Positions 35,569 to 43,986 of a DNA stretch of 64,000 nucleotides are shown here, in pieces. Both the position numbers and the translations under genes were made by a program. Within the stretch, counting starts at the first letter, position 1; every line of letters starts with the position of its first letter. Origin of the DNA: Paenibacillus sp. BK033 (GTDB lineage Bacteria; Bacillota; Bacilli; Paenibacillales; Paenibacillaceae); the NCBI RefSeq assembly GCF_004345425.1, contig NZ_SLVP01000007.1, positions 124,001 through 188,000 of the forward strand, read 5' to 3'. The notes below the pieces were generated by a model. That model had not been told where the DNA came from, searched no databases, and saw only the letters and a program-made list of their open reading frames with translations.

Positions 35569-36321
35569 CTAGATCGAATAGCTGTACTCCGACGTAAAAC
35601 GCTTCAGGAACTGCTTGGTCCGCTCTTCCTGCGGATTGCCGAACAGCTCGGCCGGAGGGCCTTCCTCGACGATAACCCCGCCGTCCATAAATACCACATG
35701 ATTCGCAACATCCTGGGCAAAGCCCATCTCATGCGTCACGATAATCATCGTGATGCCTTCCTTGGCAATCCGGCGGATTACGGCCAGCACCTCGCCCACA
35801 AGCTCGGGGTCCAGCGCCGATGTCGGCTCGTCAAACAAGATCACTTCAGGCTCAAGCGCAAGCGCTCTTGCGATGCCGACGCGCTGCTGCTGGCCGCCTG
35901 ACAGCTGGCTTGGATAAGCATCCAGCTTGGCGCCGAGGCCTACCTTCTCGAGCAGCTCGATGCCGCGTTTACGCGCTTCTTCCTTGCCGAGCTTCTTTAC
36001 CACAATCAGTCCCTCGATCACATTCTCGAGCGCCGTCTTATGGCTGAACAGATTGTACTGCTGGAACACCATCGCCGAGCGCTGGCGCAGCGAATAAATG
36101 TCCTTTTTCCCCGCATGCTTCACGTTAAGGGCGAAATCGCCGATCCGGATCTCTCCTTCGCTTGGCTTCTCCAAATAATTGATGCAGCGCAGCAGCGTGG
36201 TTTTGCCTGAGCCGCTTGGCCCCAGAATGGCAACAACCTCGCCCTTATTCACGGTGAGATCAATCCCTTTCAGGACCTCGTGGCGTCCAAACGACTTATG
36301 GATACCGCTAAGCTTAATCAT
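35569..36321 (-). CDS. tcyN: ABC ATPase of a cystine-type amino acid importer
   Basis: The 250-residue protein is a complete polar-amino-acid ABC ATPase. Walker A is GPSGSGKTT (about 34-42), the signature is LSGGQQQRVGIARAL (about 138) and Walker B is VILFDEPTSALDPE. It energises uptake of cystine or related sulfur amino acids through TcyL and TcyM. Its ATG overlaps the tcyM stop as ATGA. The order binding protein-L-M-N-cmoO matches the B. subtilis ytmI operon. Confidence 0.93.
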   Translation of the reverse strand: MIKLSGIHKSFGRHEVLKGIDLTVNKGEVVAILGPSGSGKTTLLRCINYLEKPSEGEIRIGDFALNVKHAGKKDIYSLRQRSAMVFQQYNLFSHKTALENVIEGLIVVKKLGKEEARKRGIELLEKVGLGAKLDAYPSQLSGGQQQRVGIARALALEPEVILFDEPTSALDPELVGEVLAVIRRIAKEGITMIIVTHEMGFAQDVANHVVFMDGGVIVEEGPPAELFGNPQEERTKQFLKRFTSEYSYSI

Positions 36322-37028
36322 GCTACCCCTCCCTTGCTGTACACGCGGATTCTTCTTTCGATAAGGCCGGTAAAACGTTCAATCAGGATCGTTAATCCCC
36401 AGAATATCAAAGCCGCGGCGACGTACGATTCGAAGAACTTCCAGTTCGTCGAAGCCACGATCTGCGCTTTGGCGTTCAAGTCGACAACCGATACGGTAAA
36501 AGCAAGCGTCGAACCGTGCAGCATCCCGATAACCGAGTTGGACAGGTTCGGCAGGCTTGCTGCCAGCGCTTGCGGAAATACGATGCGGCGAAGCGCCTGC
36601 GGCGTTGTCATGCCAATCGACCAGGCCGCTTCCATCTGCCCGCGGTCCACCGCCAATAGCCCGGAACGGACAACCTCCGACAAATAAGCGCCAGCCGTAA
36701 TCGAGAATGAAATGTAAGCAAAGCCGATCATAGGGATTTTGGCGGAATTCCATCCGAGATCGAACTGCGCCGACAATCCGTCCACAAGCATCGGCAATCC
36801 GAAATAAATGAGGAGCAGATGCGTCAGCATCGGCGTCCCGCGGATAAAGGTCACGTAACCGCTCGACAGCTGGGACAATACCGGAATCCGGTAAATTCGG
36901 GCTAGCGCCGTTATTACGCCGATCACGAATCCGACGGACACGGATACGAGAGTAATGAGCAGCGTAGTAGGAACAGCCGACCATAGCTGCAGGAATGCGG
37001 TCCATATAAAGGACGGATCAAGCTTCAT
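36318..37028 (-). CDS. tcyM: Cystine-type ABC permease
   Basis: The 236-residue His/Glu/Gln/Arg-type permease has YVTFIRGTPMLTHLLLIYFGLPML and the EAA loop EAAWSIGMTTPQALRRIVFPQAL. It forms a heterodimeric channel with TcyL. Its start overlaps the tcyL coding end by 11 nt, so the two are translationally linked. In B. subtilis TcyJKLMN transports cystine, cystathionine and related compounds. Confidence 0.92.
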   Translation of the reverse strand: MKLDPSFIWTAFLQLWSAVPTTLLITLVSVSVGFVIGVITALARIYRIPVLSQLSSGYVTFIRGTPMLTHLLLIYFGLPMLVDGLSAQFDLGWNSAKIPMIGFAYISFSITAGAYLSEVVRSGLLAVDRGQMEAAWSIGMTTPQALRRIVFPQALAASLPNLSNSVIGMLHGSTLAFTVSVVDLNAKAQIVASTNWKFFESYVAAALIFWGLTILIERFTGLIERRIRVYSKGGVA

Positions 37029-37806
37029 AACGAGGCACCTCCTTTAACTCGCGGGTTAGGCCGCCCAAGGACAGGCGTTTGCGTTTTCTGCTGAAAAACC
37101 GGTTCTTCTCATTGCTATCCCTGCGCAGATGACGGGACAACCGGCGCTCCGCGAGCAGCATAAGACGTTCCAATACGATACTCATAACAAGATAAATAAG
37201 GGCAAGCGCAATGTAAGTTTCGATAAAATGCTGGGACAGCGAGCCAAGCGTCTGAGCTTTGCCCGTCATCTCCATAACGCCCAGCGTAAAAGCAAGCGAG
37301 GTATCCTTCAGCATCGCAATGACAAGATTGGTGAATACCGGAACGGCAATCCCTACCGCCTGCGGCAGCACGATCCGGGTAAAAGCCTGATACCCGGTCA
37401 TGCCTACGGCATAAGCCGCTTCCACCTGCCCCCGGTTAACCGCGAGCACGGCCGCCCGGATCGTCTCCGATACATAGGCGCCTACGTTTAGGCCAAAGGT
37501 GAGAATAACGAAATAAAGAACGGGAAGCTTTGAAATGTCGATCGACGCCAGCTTCAAAATTTCCGGAAGGCCGTAATAGAACAGGAACAGCTGAATGAGA
37601 ACCGGCGTGCCCCGGAAGAAGGATACATACACCATCGATACATTCCGAAGCACCGGTACGTTGTAAAGGCGGGGCAAAGCGACGAGAAAACCGACAAGCA
37701 GCCCCAGTCCGATAGCGCCTGCCACAATGAGCAGGGTAATATTCAGCGTACTCAGCAGTTTGGGAATAAAATCGAACACATAATTAATATCGAAGCCATA
37801 CTCCAT
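37018..37806 (-). CDS. tcyL: Cystine-type ABC permease
   Basis: The 262-residue permease resembles TcyM (VSMVYVSFFRGTPVLIQLFLFYYGLP; EAAYAVGMTGYQAFTRIVLPQAVG) and has a longer basic C-terminus rich in Arg and Lys. It is part of the heterodimeric channel. GAGAGGTGAG lies upstream of the ATG. It follows the binding-protein gene by 40 nt. Confidence 0.92.
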   Translation of the reverse strand: MEYGFDINYVFDFIPKLLSTLNITLLIVAGAIGLGLLVGFLVALPRLYNVPVLRNVSMVYVSFFRGTPVLIQLFLFYYGLPEILKLASIDISKLPVLYFVILTFGLNVGAYVSETIRAAVLAVNRGQVEAAYAVGMTGYQAFTRIVLPQAVGIAVPVFTNLVIAMLKDTSLAFTLGVMEMTGKAQTLGSLSQHFIETYIALALIYLVMSIVLERLMLLAERRLSRHLRRDSNEKNRFFSRKRKRLSLGGLTRELKEVPRYEA

Positions 37807-37846
37807 CTTGCGGTCTCACCTCTCATTACTCATTCACTTTCGCTTG

Positions 37847-38716
37847 CTATTTCCCGCTGTCCGCCGTAAAGTCGCCGCCCAGCCATTCGGTGCTCAATTT
37901 GCCGAGCGTTCCGTCTGCTTTAAGCTCCTTCAGAGCCACGTCAATCGCATCGGACAGCTCTTGTTCTGCCGGATCGTTCTTGCGGAGCACGAACAGAATG
38001 TCGGCTTCGGACAGGTTATCGCCCGTTGTCTTCAGCTTCGCTTGCGGATCGATCAAGGACAAGGTAAAGTCGGCTGCCAACGTAGCGTCTACGCGGCCGG
38101 TCGTAATTTGGCTGACCGTATCGTTAGCTGCGCCGTTTTGGTAGACGATGTTGATCTTCTTGTCATGATCCTTGTTGTAGTTCTCCAGAATTTGCGCTTG
38201 CGCGCTAGTTGCGCCAACCAGTACCTTTTTGCCCGCCAGATCATCAAGGGAATGGATCGTGTTGTTGTCCTGAGGAACAACGATTTTATTTCTCCAGTGA
38301 GCGTATGGCTCTTTGTTGAACAGGTATTTCGCTTCGCGCTCCGGATTTTTCTCCATTTCATGGGCAACAAGATCAATCTTGTTCGTCTCCAGGCTGAGCA
38401 GCAGGTTCGAGAATTCCATCGTTTGAATATCGAATTCGTATTGCGGCAGACGCTTGTCGATCTCTTTGATAAGCTCAACGTCAAAGCCCGTCAGCTTCCC
38501 GTTCTCGTCGATAAAGCATACTTGCGGGAATCCGGTGCCCGTGCCGATGACAACCTTCTTCGCTTCACCGCCGGCATTGCCGGATGCCGATACGTTTGCA
38601 GCCGTTTTATTGCCGTTTTGCGCTTGCGTGTTATCCGATTTATTGTTCGAGCCGCAGCCCGCCGCCACCAGGATGAGCGATAATGCGGCTGTAACGACTA
38701 GTGCTTTTTTCTTCAT
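37847..38716 (-). CDS. Amino-acid-binding lipoprotein of the cystine-type ABC importer (TcyJ/TcyK-like)
   Basis: The 289-residue protein has a lipoprotein signal peptide (VAAGC, Cys21) and a solute-binding family 3 domain: TGFPQVCFIDENGKLTGFDVELIKEID, then DLVAHEMEKNPEREAKYLFNKEPYA. It should bind cystine or an S-substituted cysteine outside the cell. B. subtilis has two such genes (tcyJ and tcyK); here there is only one. GGGGG lies upstream of the ATG. It follows snaA by 29 nt. Confidence 0.92.
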   Translation of the reverse strand: MKKKALVVTAALSLILVAAGCGSNNKSDNTQAQNGNKTAANVSASGNAGGEAKKVVIGTGTGFPQVCFIDENGKLTGFDVELIKEIDKRLPQYEFDIQTMEFSNLLLSLETNKIDLVAHEMEKNPEREAKYLFNKEPYAHWRNKIVVPQDNNTIHSLDDLAGKKVLVGATSAQAQILENYNKDHDKKINIVYQNGAANDTVSQITTGRVDATLAADFTLSLIDPQAKLKTTGDNLSEADILFVLRKNDPAEQELSDAIDVALKELKADGTLGKLSTEWLGGDFTADSGK

Positions 38717-38745
38717 ATAAGTAACCCCCGATTATAATTATTGAA

Positions 38746-39279
38746 TTAATTCGCCGCGGTTTGTTCCCGGCTGACCTTCTCGAACAGCTCCGGATTCACA
38801 ATTTTGCGGAGCAAATGCATCGTTCCGTCGCCGTTGCCGGAATCGAAGGAGCGGATGCTTTCGTAGCCTCTGCGCTGGTACATCGGCAGAAGCCACGGAT
38901 GCTTCTCGGCCGTTCCGAGCGTTACCGCGGGCGCCCCTTCCTTATCTCGAATGATTGTATTCTCGACCCAGGTCAGCAGCTTGTCGCCGTATCCTTTGCC
39001 CTGCTCGCCGGGATGGACCGCAAACCATTTGATAAACGGCAGATCCGTAATGGCCTTCACCTCATCGTTTCTCGACAAGGTAATCGTTGCGACGATAACG
39101 CCGTCTGCTTCCAGCACGTAACATTCATTCTGTGTAATGTTGTCCCGTATCTGATCCAGACCGGCATTCGCCGCTGGCCAATTCAGCTTCAGCTCCCGAA
39201 TGAGCGAATAGGCTTCATACGTCACCTCACGGAGACGCTCCGCATCATCGATTCCCGCTTGCCTAAACAATTCACTCAT
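38746..39279 (-). CDS. snaA: GNAT N-acetyltransferase, SnaA/YtmI-like
   Basis: The 177-residue GNAT protein has the acetyl-CoA loop HPGEQGKGYGDKLL and the region GTAEKHPWLLPMYQRRGYE. In the B. subtilis ytmI operon SnaA acetylates the amino group of S-substituted cysteines as the first committed step. The position as first gene after the LysR regulator and directly before the cystine-type transporter supports the same role here. I chose the ATG at 39279 with GAGGGGTGG upstream; an in-frame TTG at 39294 overlaps that site. Confidence 0.88.
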   Translation of the reverse strand: MSELFRQAGIDDAERLREVTYEAYSLIRELKLNWPAANAGLDQIRDNITQNECYVLEADGVIVATITLSRNDEVKAITDLPFIKWFAVHPGEQGKGYGDKLLTWVENTIIRDKEGAPAVTLGTAEKHPWLLPMYQRRGYESIRSFDSGNGDGTMHLLRKIVNPELFEKVSREQTAAN

Positions 39280-39308
39280 AGTTCCACCCCTCAAATGTCT
39301 AATTAAAT

Positions 39309-39321
39309 AATTCCTATAAAC
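39309..39321. promoter_or_regulatory. AATTCCTAT motif near the snaA promoter
   Basis: AATTCCTATAAAC matches AATTCCTATTAAAC (minus strand, 30035-30048) before the second sulfur unit, and lies about 67 bp inside the LysR dyad in both cases (about 62 bp there). A CymR-type repressor site is one reading. Confidence 0.35.
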
Positions 39322-39374
39322 TTACTAAGAATTAAGATGGTATTAATGTATCATCGATCCGCCTACCCGCGCTA

Positions 39375-39389
39375 ATAGACTTTCTCTAT
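39375..39389. promoter_or_regulatory. Candidate LysR (AscR-type) operator before snaA
   Basis: ATAGA-CTTTC-TCTAT is a dyad with the T-N11-A pattern of LysR regulators, about 100 bp upstream of snaA. The same sequence with one spacer change stands before the regulator gene at 40326. Confidence 0.6.
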
Positions 39390-39415
39390 CGATCGATTGA
39401 TTCTATTGGTCCGTT

Positions 39416-40300
39416 CTAAATGCTGTAAAAGCTCAAATTATCCTTGGGCAGCAGTGCCTGTATATACTCCTCGTTCTCTCCCGTCAGCGCAATCAGGTTC
39501 GTCTGCAGGGAAATCCCTTTGGTCTCTTCAATCTCAATCGGAATAAGCCTTCCTCTGCTTACTTCCTCCCTGGCGCATAAGCCCGGCAGGAAGCAAATGC
39601 CTGCCTTCTGCAGCACAAGCTTCTTGGCGGTCTCCGAATTATCCGCATGGAAAACGATGCGCGGAGGCTGCTCCAGATGCTCGAATACGCGGTGAAGGCG
39701 CAGCCAGTCCAGCGAGCCGCATTCGAAGAAAACAAGCGGTTGATCCTGGATCTCGTCGATCGATACCCGGCCTTCTTCCGCAAACGGATGCCCCTCATAG
39801 ACATAGAGCCGGATAGGATCCTCATAGTAGGAAAATGACTGAAGGGAAGGATGAACAAGCTTTCTAACAAAAGCGATATCGATCTCCCGGTCGAGCAGCT
39901 TTTTGACTAGGTCATCCGAAGGAGCCGTTGTTAACTTGAAGGTTAAACGCGGGAATAAACGGGTAAGCCTCGGCAGCAAGTCGGGAATCAGATAATTCGA
40001 GACGGACACGGTGCTTCCGATCCGAAGCTCCTGCGGACGTGCTCCCTTCTCCTGCAGATGGAGACGGCCTTTCTGAATCGTTTGGAGGATTTGCTGGGCG
40101 TAAGGAAGGAACTGCTTGCCCTTCTCCGTCAGCATGATTTGCTTGCCGAGCCGGTCAAACAGCCGGCAGTCGAGCTCTCTCTCCAGGGTCTGAATGCGGG
40201 CGGTGACGGATGGCTGGGAGAGGAAGAGCACCTCCGCCGCTTTATTAAAACTGCCGTAATGATTGACGTACACAAAAGCTTCGATGTTCTCAATATTCAT
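39416..40300 (-). CDS. ascR: LysR family activator, AscR/YtlI-like
   Basis: The 294-residue protein starts with a LysR helix-turn-helix (MNIENIEAFVYVNHYGSFNKAAEVLFLSQPSVTARIQTLE region, wing RLFDRLGKQIMLTEKG) and has the effector-binding domain. In B. subtilis YtlI (AscR) activates the ytmI operon. Here the gene precedes snaA on the same strand rather than diverging. GAGGGAT precedes the ATG. Two identical-type dyads, one before its own start and one before snaA, suggest autorepression and activation. The effector is probably an N- or O-acetylated amino acid (inference). Confidence 0.9.
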   Translation of the reverse strand: MNIENIEAFVYVNHYGSFNKAAEVLFLSQPSVTARIQTLERELDCRLFDRLGKQIMLTEKGKQFLPYAQQILQTIQKGRLHLQEKGARPQELRIGSTVSVSNYLIPDLLPRLTRLFPRLTFKLTTAPSDDLVKKLLDREIDIAFVRKLVHPSLQSFSYYEDPIRLYVYEGHPFAEEGRVSIDEIQDQPLVFFECGSLDWLRLHRVFEHLEQPPRIVFHADNSETAKKLVLQKAGICFLPGLCAREEVSRGRLIPIEIEETKGISLQTNLIALTGENEEYIQALLPKDNLSFYSI

Positions 40301-40325
40301 GGATAATCCCTCCGCGACCTTATCG

Positions 40326-40340
40326 ATAGACTTTTTCTAT
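40326..40340. promoter_or_regulatory. Candidate LysR (AscR-type) autoregulatory operator
   Basis: ATAGA-CTTTT-TCTAT matches the snaA site at 14 of 15 bases and is flanked by further symmetric arms TTATCG and CGATAA. It lies 26-40 bp upstream of the ascR start, a usual place for LysR autorepression. Confidence 0.6.
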
Positions 40341-40346
40341 ATAGGC

Positions 40347-40369
40347 GATAAAATTAAATTAATTTTATC
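40347..40369. repeat. 23-bp perfect AT-rich palindrome upstream of ascR
   Basis: The 11-bp arms GATAAAATTAA and TTAATTTTATC surround a single central A. It adjoins the LysR dyad and may be another protein-binding site or an UP-like element. Confidence 0.5.
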
Positions 40370-40540
40370 TTATAGGATTAATCGGATTTATGGAATAGCG
40401 GAATTGTGAGAATACCTCTATCCAGGTCTTTCGAAGATGAGCGACCGCGTATAGGGGGTGGTTTTATCGCCATATAGAATTTCAGCTTCCGCTGCCTTAG
40501 GAACTTATAAATTCTATAATGGTAAAAAACTTCAAAATGA

Positions 40541-40577
40541 CGTCAAAAGGCGAATCGAATAGTCTTCGATCCGCCTT
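40541..40577 (-). terminator. Terminator of the GH35 operon
   Basis: On the minus strand AAGGCGGATCGAA and TTCGATTCGCCTT form a 13-bp stem with one mismatch, followed by TTTTG, 6 nt after the GH35 stop. Confidence 0.75.
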
Positions 40578-40583
40578 AATTTC

Positions 40584-42401
40584 CTACTCCTCTTCCTGCA
40601 CGAAATTCAGCACCTGCTCGTCTACGGCGGCCGTGTCGCCTAGGTCAGGCATATCCGTCAACGTCACTTCGGGAAGCCCGTGTACGCCGTGCAGTTCAAA
40701 CAGAATGACTTCATTGCCTCCCTTGCGGAGCAGCGGAGCCGGCACGTATAACGCACGCTGCGGACCGGCTTCCCAATAACGGCCAAGCTGGAAGCCGTTA
40801 ATCCAGGCGATCCCCTTCTGCCAGCCGTCGAAGCGCAGGAACGTATCCGCAGGCTCGTCCACTTCAACAAATCCGCGATAGAAGGCAGGACGCCCGTCAG
40901 GCTGCCGTACCTCTGTTACTTCCACCGACTCATAGTGAACACGAGCGAGCTGCTCGGACTCAAACGGCAGCAGGCTAACCGTCCAGTTCGACTGGAACTG
41001 GTTATCGATCAGGATGCCCTCCGTTATTCCTTTATGATCTCGCAGATAAGGCCCGTAATTGACGCGCCCCATATTTTCGACCAGGACATCCAGTCTTGCC
41101 CCTTCTCTTGGAACCGAGATCTCGATCGGCTGCGGATTCCAACGCTCGGCAACGCCAATCAGCTTGCCGTCCAGAAACACCTGAGCCCGGTCGCGCACCT
41201 CGCGAAGATGCAGCTTTTGTCTGGTTCTTGGCCCTTTAACCTGCGTCGAGTACAAAATAAAACCGTACGCCTGATCGAAATGCTCCATCGGCCGGATGCC
41301 AACGGACTGCACTTGCTCGGCGGATACCTGCCCGAGCTGATCCAGCAATTCCCCCCGCTGCGTCAAAGCGACCTTGCCGTACGTTTTCTTCGGAATCGGA
41401 GCGGGGAACGGAGCTCCTTCCGGTATGCCATGCTTTTCGAGCACCCCGCGAATGGCTTTGTATTTGTCGGTTACGTCCCCCCATTCCGTCAGAGGCGCAT
41501 CGTAATCGTAGCTGGTCACCGTTGGCTCATAACGCTCGCCGTAGTTGGCTCCGTTGTAATAGCCGAAGTTCGTCCCTCCATGGAACATGTACAAATTGAC
41601 GGAGGCCCCTTGCTGCAGCATTTCGTCCAATACGCTCGCAACATCCCCTGCATCCCGGACATGATGCGGCTTTCTCCAATGGTCGAACCATCCAAGCCAA
41701 TATTCCATGACCATGAGCGGCTCTTCCTGCCGGTACTCCCGGTATTTCCCGAAGGATTCGGCTGCGCGCGAGCCAAAGTTAACCGTGGCGTGAAGCCCGT
41801 CAACCGTTCCGCCCAGCAGCATCTCGTCCGTGGGACCGTCCGAAGTAAACAGCAGGCAGTCAACTCCGCGCCGGATCAGGCCATTCTTTATGTAAGCTAA
41901 ATAAGCGGTATCGTTGCCGTAGCTTCCGTATTCATTCTCGACCTGCATCGCAATGACGGGACCGCCCTGCGAATCCAGCAGCGGCAGCAGGCGCGGAACG
42001 AGCTCGTTATAGTAGAGGTCGACTTTTTCCAGATATTCGTTATCCATGCAGCGCAAGCCCATGGACGATTTCAGCAGCCAGGCCGGCAGGCCGCCAAACT
42101 CCCACTCCGCGCATATGTAAGGGCTGGGACGGACAATGACGTATAGCCCGAGCCGGCCCGCCGTTTCTATAAAACGGGCGACATCCGCAATCCCGTCGAA
42201 ACGGAAGCTTCCCTCCCGGGGCTCATGCAGGTTCCACGGAATGTATGTCTCCACCGTATTGAAACCGCACGCCTTCAGCTTCAGCAGCCTGTCCTCCCAA
42301 TACTCCGGCACAACCCGGAAATAATGAATCGCCCCGGACAAAATCCGGAACTCCTCCCCATCCAGCCAATATCTCTGATCCTTCCACGTTAAACGGCTCA
42401 C
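40584..42401 (-). CDS. GH35 beta-galactosidase
   Basis: The 605-residue protein has the GH35 N-terminus (EFRILSGAIHYFRVVPEYWEDRL). The acid/base is in VENEYGSYG (E157) and the nucleophile in MVMEYWLGWFD (E233). Two beta-sandwich domains follow the TIM barrel. It removes terminal beta-galactose. No signal peptide is present, so it works on sugars imported by the ABC system encoded upstream (45765-42500). The GTG start has GGGAGG 6 nt upstream. A strong hairpin separates it from the binding-protein gene. Confidence 0.95.
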   Translation of the reverse strand: MSRLTWKDQRYWLDGEEFRILSGAIHYFRVVPEYWEDRLLKLKACGFNTVETYIPWNLHEPREGSFRFDGIADVARFIETAGRLGLYVIVRPSPYICAEWEFGGLPAWLLKSSMGLRCMDNEYLEKVDLYYNELVPRLLPLLDSQGGPVIAMQVENEYGSYGNDTAYLAYIKNGLIRRGVDCLLFTSDGPTDEMLLGGTVDGLHATVNFGSRAAESFGKYREYRQEEPLMVMEYWLGWFDHWRKPHHVRDAGDVASVLDEMLQQGASVNLYMFHGGTNFGYYNGANYGERYEPTVTSYDYDAPLTEWGDVTDKYKAIRGVLEKHGIPEGAPFPAPIPKKTYGKVALTQRGELLDQLGQVSAEQVQSVGIRPMEHFDQAYGFILYSTQVKGPRTRQKLHLREVRDRAQVFLDGKLIGVAERWNPQPIEISVPREGARLDVLVENMGRVNYGPYLRDHKGITEGILIDNQFQSNWTVSLLPFESEQLARVHYESVEVTEVRQPDGRPAFYRGFVEVDEPADTFLRFDGWQKGIAWINGFQLGRYWEAGPQRALYVPAPLLRKGGNEVILFELHGVHGLPEVTLTDMPDLGDTAAVDEQVLNFVQEEE

Positions 42402-42428
42402 CTTGTACCTCCCATTTGCCCATGCCCC

Positions 42429-42489
42429 GCTAACGGAAGAAAGCCCCGGAGCAACCGGCAGGTTGTCTCCGAAGCTCTCTTCCGTTAGC
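42429..42489 (-). promoter_or_regulatory. Strong intercistronic hairpin between binding-protein and GH35 genes
   Basis: GCTAACGGAAGA and TCTTCCGTTAGC pair at the base, and the stem continues inward through GGAG/CTCC and CAACC/GGTTG. No T tract follows on the minus strand, so it more likely sets mRNA stability or partial termination between the two genes. It is unrelated in sequence to the stem-loop cassette at 16120. Confidence 0.75.
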
Positions 42490-42499
42490 TTATGAGCGA

Positions 42500-43879
42500 T
42501 TATTTGTTTTCTTTCTCATTAATTATTTTCGTTGCTTGGTCAACCATCCACTTCTGCACATCGTCAATCGATTCGTTGCTCAGCATAAACTTGCTGAAGC
42601 CGTCGTCGATGACCTTGGTCAGTTCGGATGTCGATACCGTAATCACGCTGGAAGCATCCAGGTATTTGATGTTGTCGCCAAACAGCGTGCTTTGCAGCGA
42701 ATCTACGTCATACAGATCTTTGTTCCCGCCAATGATGCGGTCCAGCAGCGCCTTGTTGTCCGCTTTTTTCCAGCCGGAGAATTCGGTGCGCTTCTCGGAA
42801 TCCGCGGTTGTCATAAAGCGCATCAGCTTAAACGAAGCGTCTTTATGCTTGGAGCTTTCGCCCATCACAACCGAGCTGCCGCTTGTGAAATATTTGCCGC
42901 CTTCGTAATTCTTAGGCTCGGCGCCTTTCGGAGGCAGCGGTACCGGTGCAAATGCCGTCTTGAACGTATGCGGGTATTGCTCCTGATTGCCTACGTCCGG
43001 AATCGTAAAGCTTCCCGTCAAAATCATGGCAGCCTGCTCGTTAAAGAATTCCGTCCGGTAATTCAGCTTGGCCGCAAGCACATCGGCGTAAGGCTTGGCC
43101 GATTTGTCGACGTTCTCCATATCCTTGCGGAGCTGGAAGAAGTATTTATAGGAAGGATCGGACAAAATCGTCGATCCGTCGTCATAACGGAACGGATCCT
43201 TCATCACCGTCTGCGCCGGCGCGTTCATGTACAGCTCCCAGGTATGGAAGTACGTGCCGTAGCGCTTGTACACGCCTTCGCCTTTGGTCAGCTTCTTGGC
43301 ATAGTCGCGGTAGTCATCCCAGGTCCAGCCGTAGGTTGGAACCGGCAGGCCCGCTTCATCGAGCGCATCCTTGTTCAGCAGCACGTAGTTGAAGCTTGAA
43401 GTCAGCTGCATGCCGTAGTAGTTGTCGTCAATCTTCGGATTCACATAATACTCGTCTTCCGGCACCAGATTTTCCTGTTTATAAAATTCATTTAACGGTG
43501 CCAATGCACCTCTTGTTGCACGCTCGTAGACAGCTCCAAGGTTCGGCATCGCCACAACGTCAACCGCCTCGCCCGAGGAGATCAGGAAGTCCAGCTTTTT
43601 CAGCATTTCAACGGAATCACCCGGGACGAGAACGACATGCTCAACCTTGATATCCGGATTCTTGGTCATGAATTCGTCCAGCATCGCGTCGGTTGCCACC
43701 GCTTGGGCTTCGTTATCCCAGTTGTAATACTTGATCGTTACGGGTTCCGACTTGCCTGATCCGGATGAGCCTTCGCTGCCCGAATTCGCCGAGTTATTGC
43801 CTCCGCATGCGCTGAGCGCAACCGTGCCGGCCAGCAGCAAGCCCGCTACCGCCGTAAACTTGCGTTTTGCTTGTTTCAT
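42500..43879 (-). CDS. Sugar-binding lipoprotein, solute-binding family 1
   Basis: The 459-residue protein has a lipoprotein signal peptide (ALSAC, Cys25), then a family 1 sugar-binding fold: VTIKYYNWDNEAQAVATDAMLDEFMTKNPDIKVEHV at the start of the mature protein. It should bind an oligosaccharide outside the cell and feed the permeases at 43987 and 44833. Linked GH35 suggests a beta-galactoside ligand. The ATG is preceded by AGGGGGAAGC. There is a 107-bp gap to the upstream permease gene, which may hold a secondary promoter. Confidence 0.93.
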   Translation of the reverse strand: MKQAKRKFTAVAGLLLAGTVALSACGGNNSANSGSEGSSGSGKSEPVTIKYYNWDNEAQAVATDAMLDEFMTKNPDIKVEHVVLVPGDSVEMLKKLDFLISSGEAVDVVAMPNLGAVYERATRGALAPLNEFYKQENLVPEDEYYVNPKIDDNYYGMQLTSSFNYVLLNKDALDEAGLPVPTYGWTWDDYRDYAKKLTKGEGVYKRYGTYFHTWELYMNAPAQTVMKDPFRYDDGSTILSDPSYKYFFQLRKDMENVDKSAKPYADVLAAKLNYRTEFFNEQAAMILTGSFTIPDVGNQEQYPHTFKTAFAPVPLPPKGAEPKNYEGGKYFTSGSSVVMGESSKHKDASFKLMRFMTTADSEKRTEFSGWKKADNKALLDRIIGGNKDLYDVDSLQSTLFGDNIKYLDASSVITVSTSELTKVIDDGFSKFMLSNESIDDVQKWMVDQATKIINEKENK

Positions 43880-43986
43880 TTCTGCTTCCCCCTAGAACTT
43901 TATAATGACTACACACCCAGTATAACGATCGTCCCATTTTGCCAAGTGTATAATTTTGAGGTGTAACGAGTACTTTTTTGACTACC

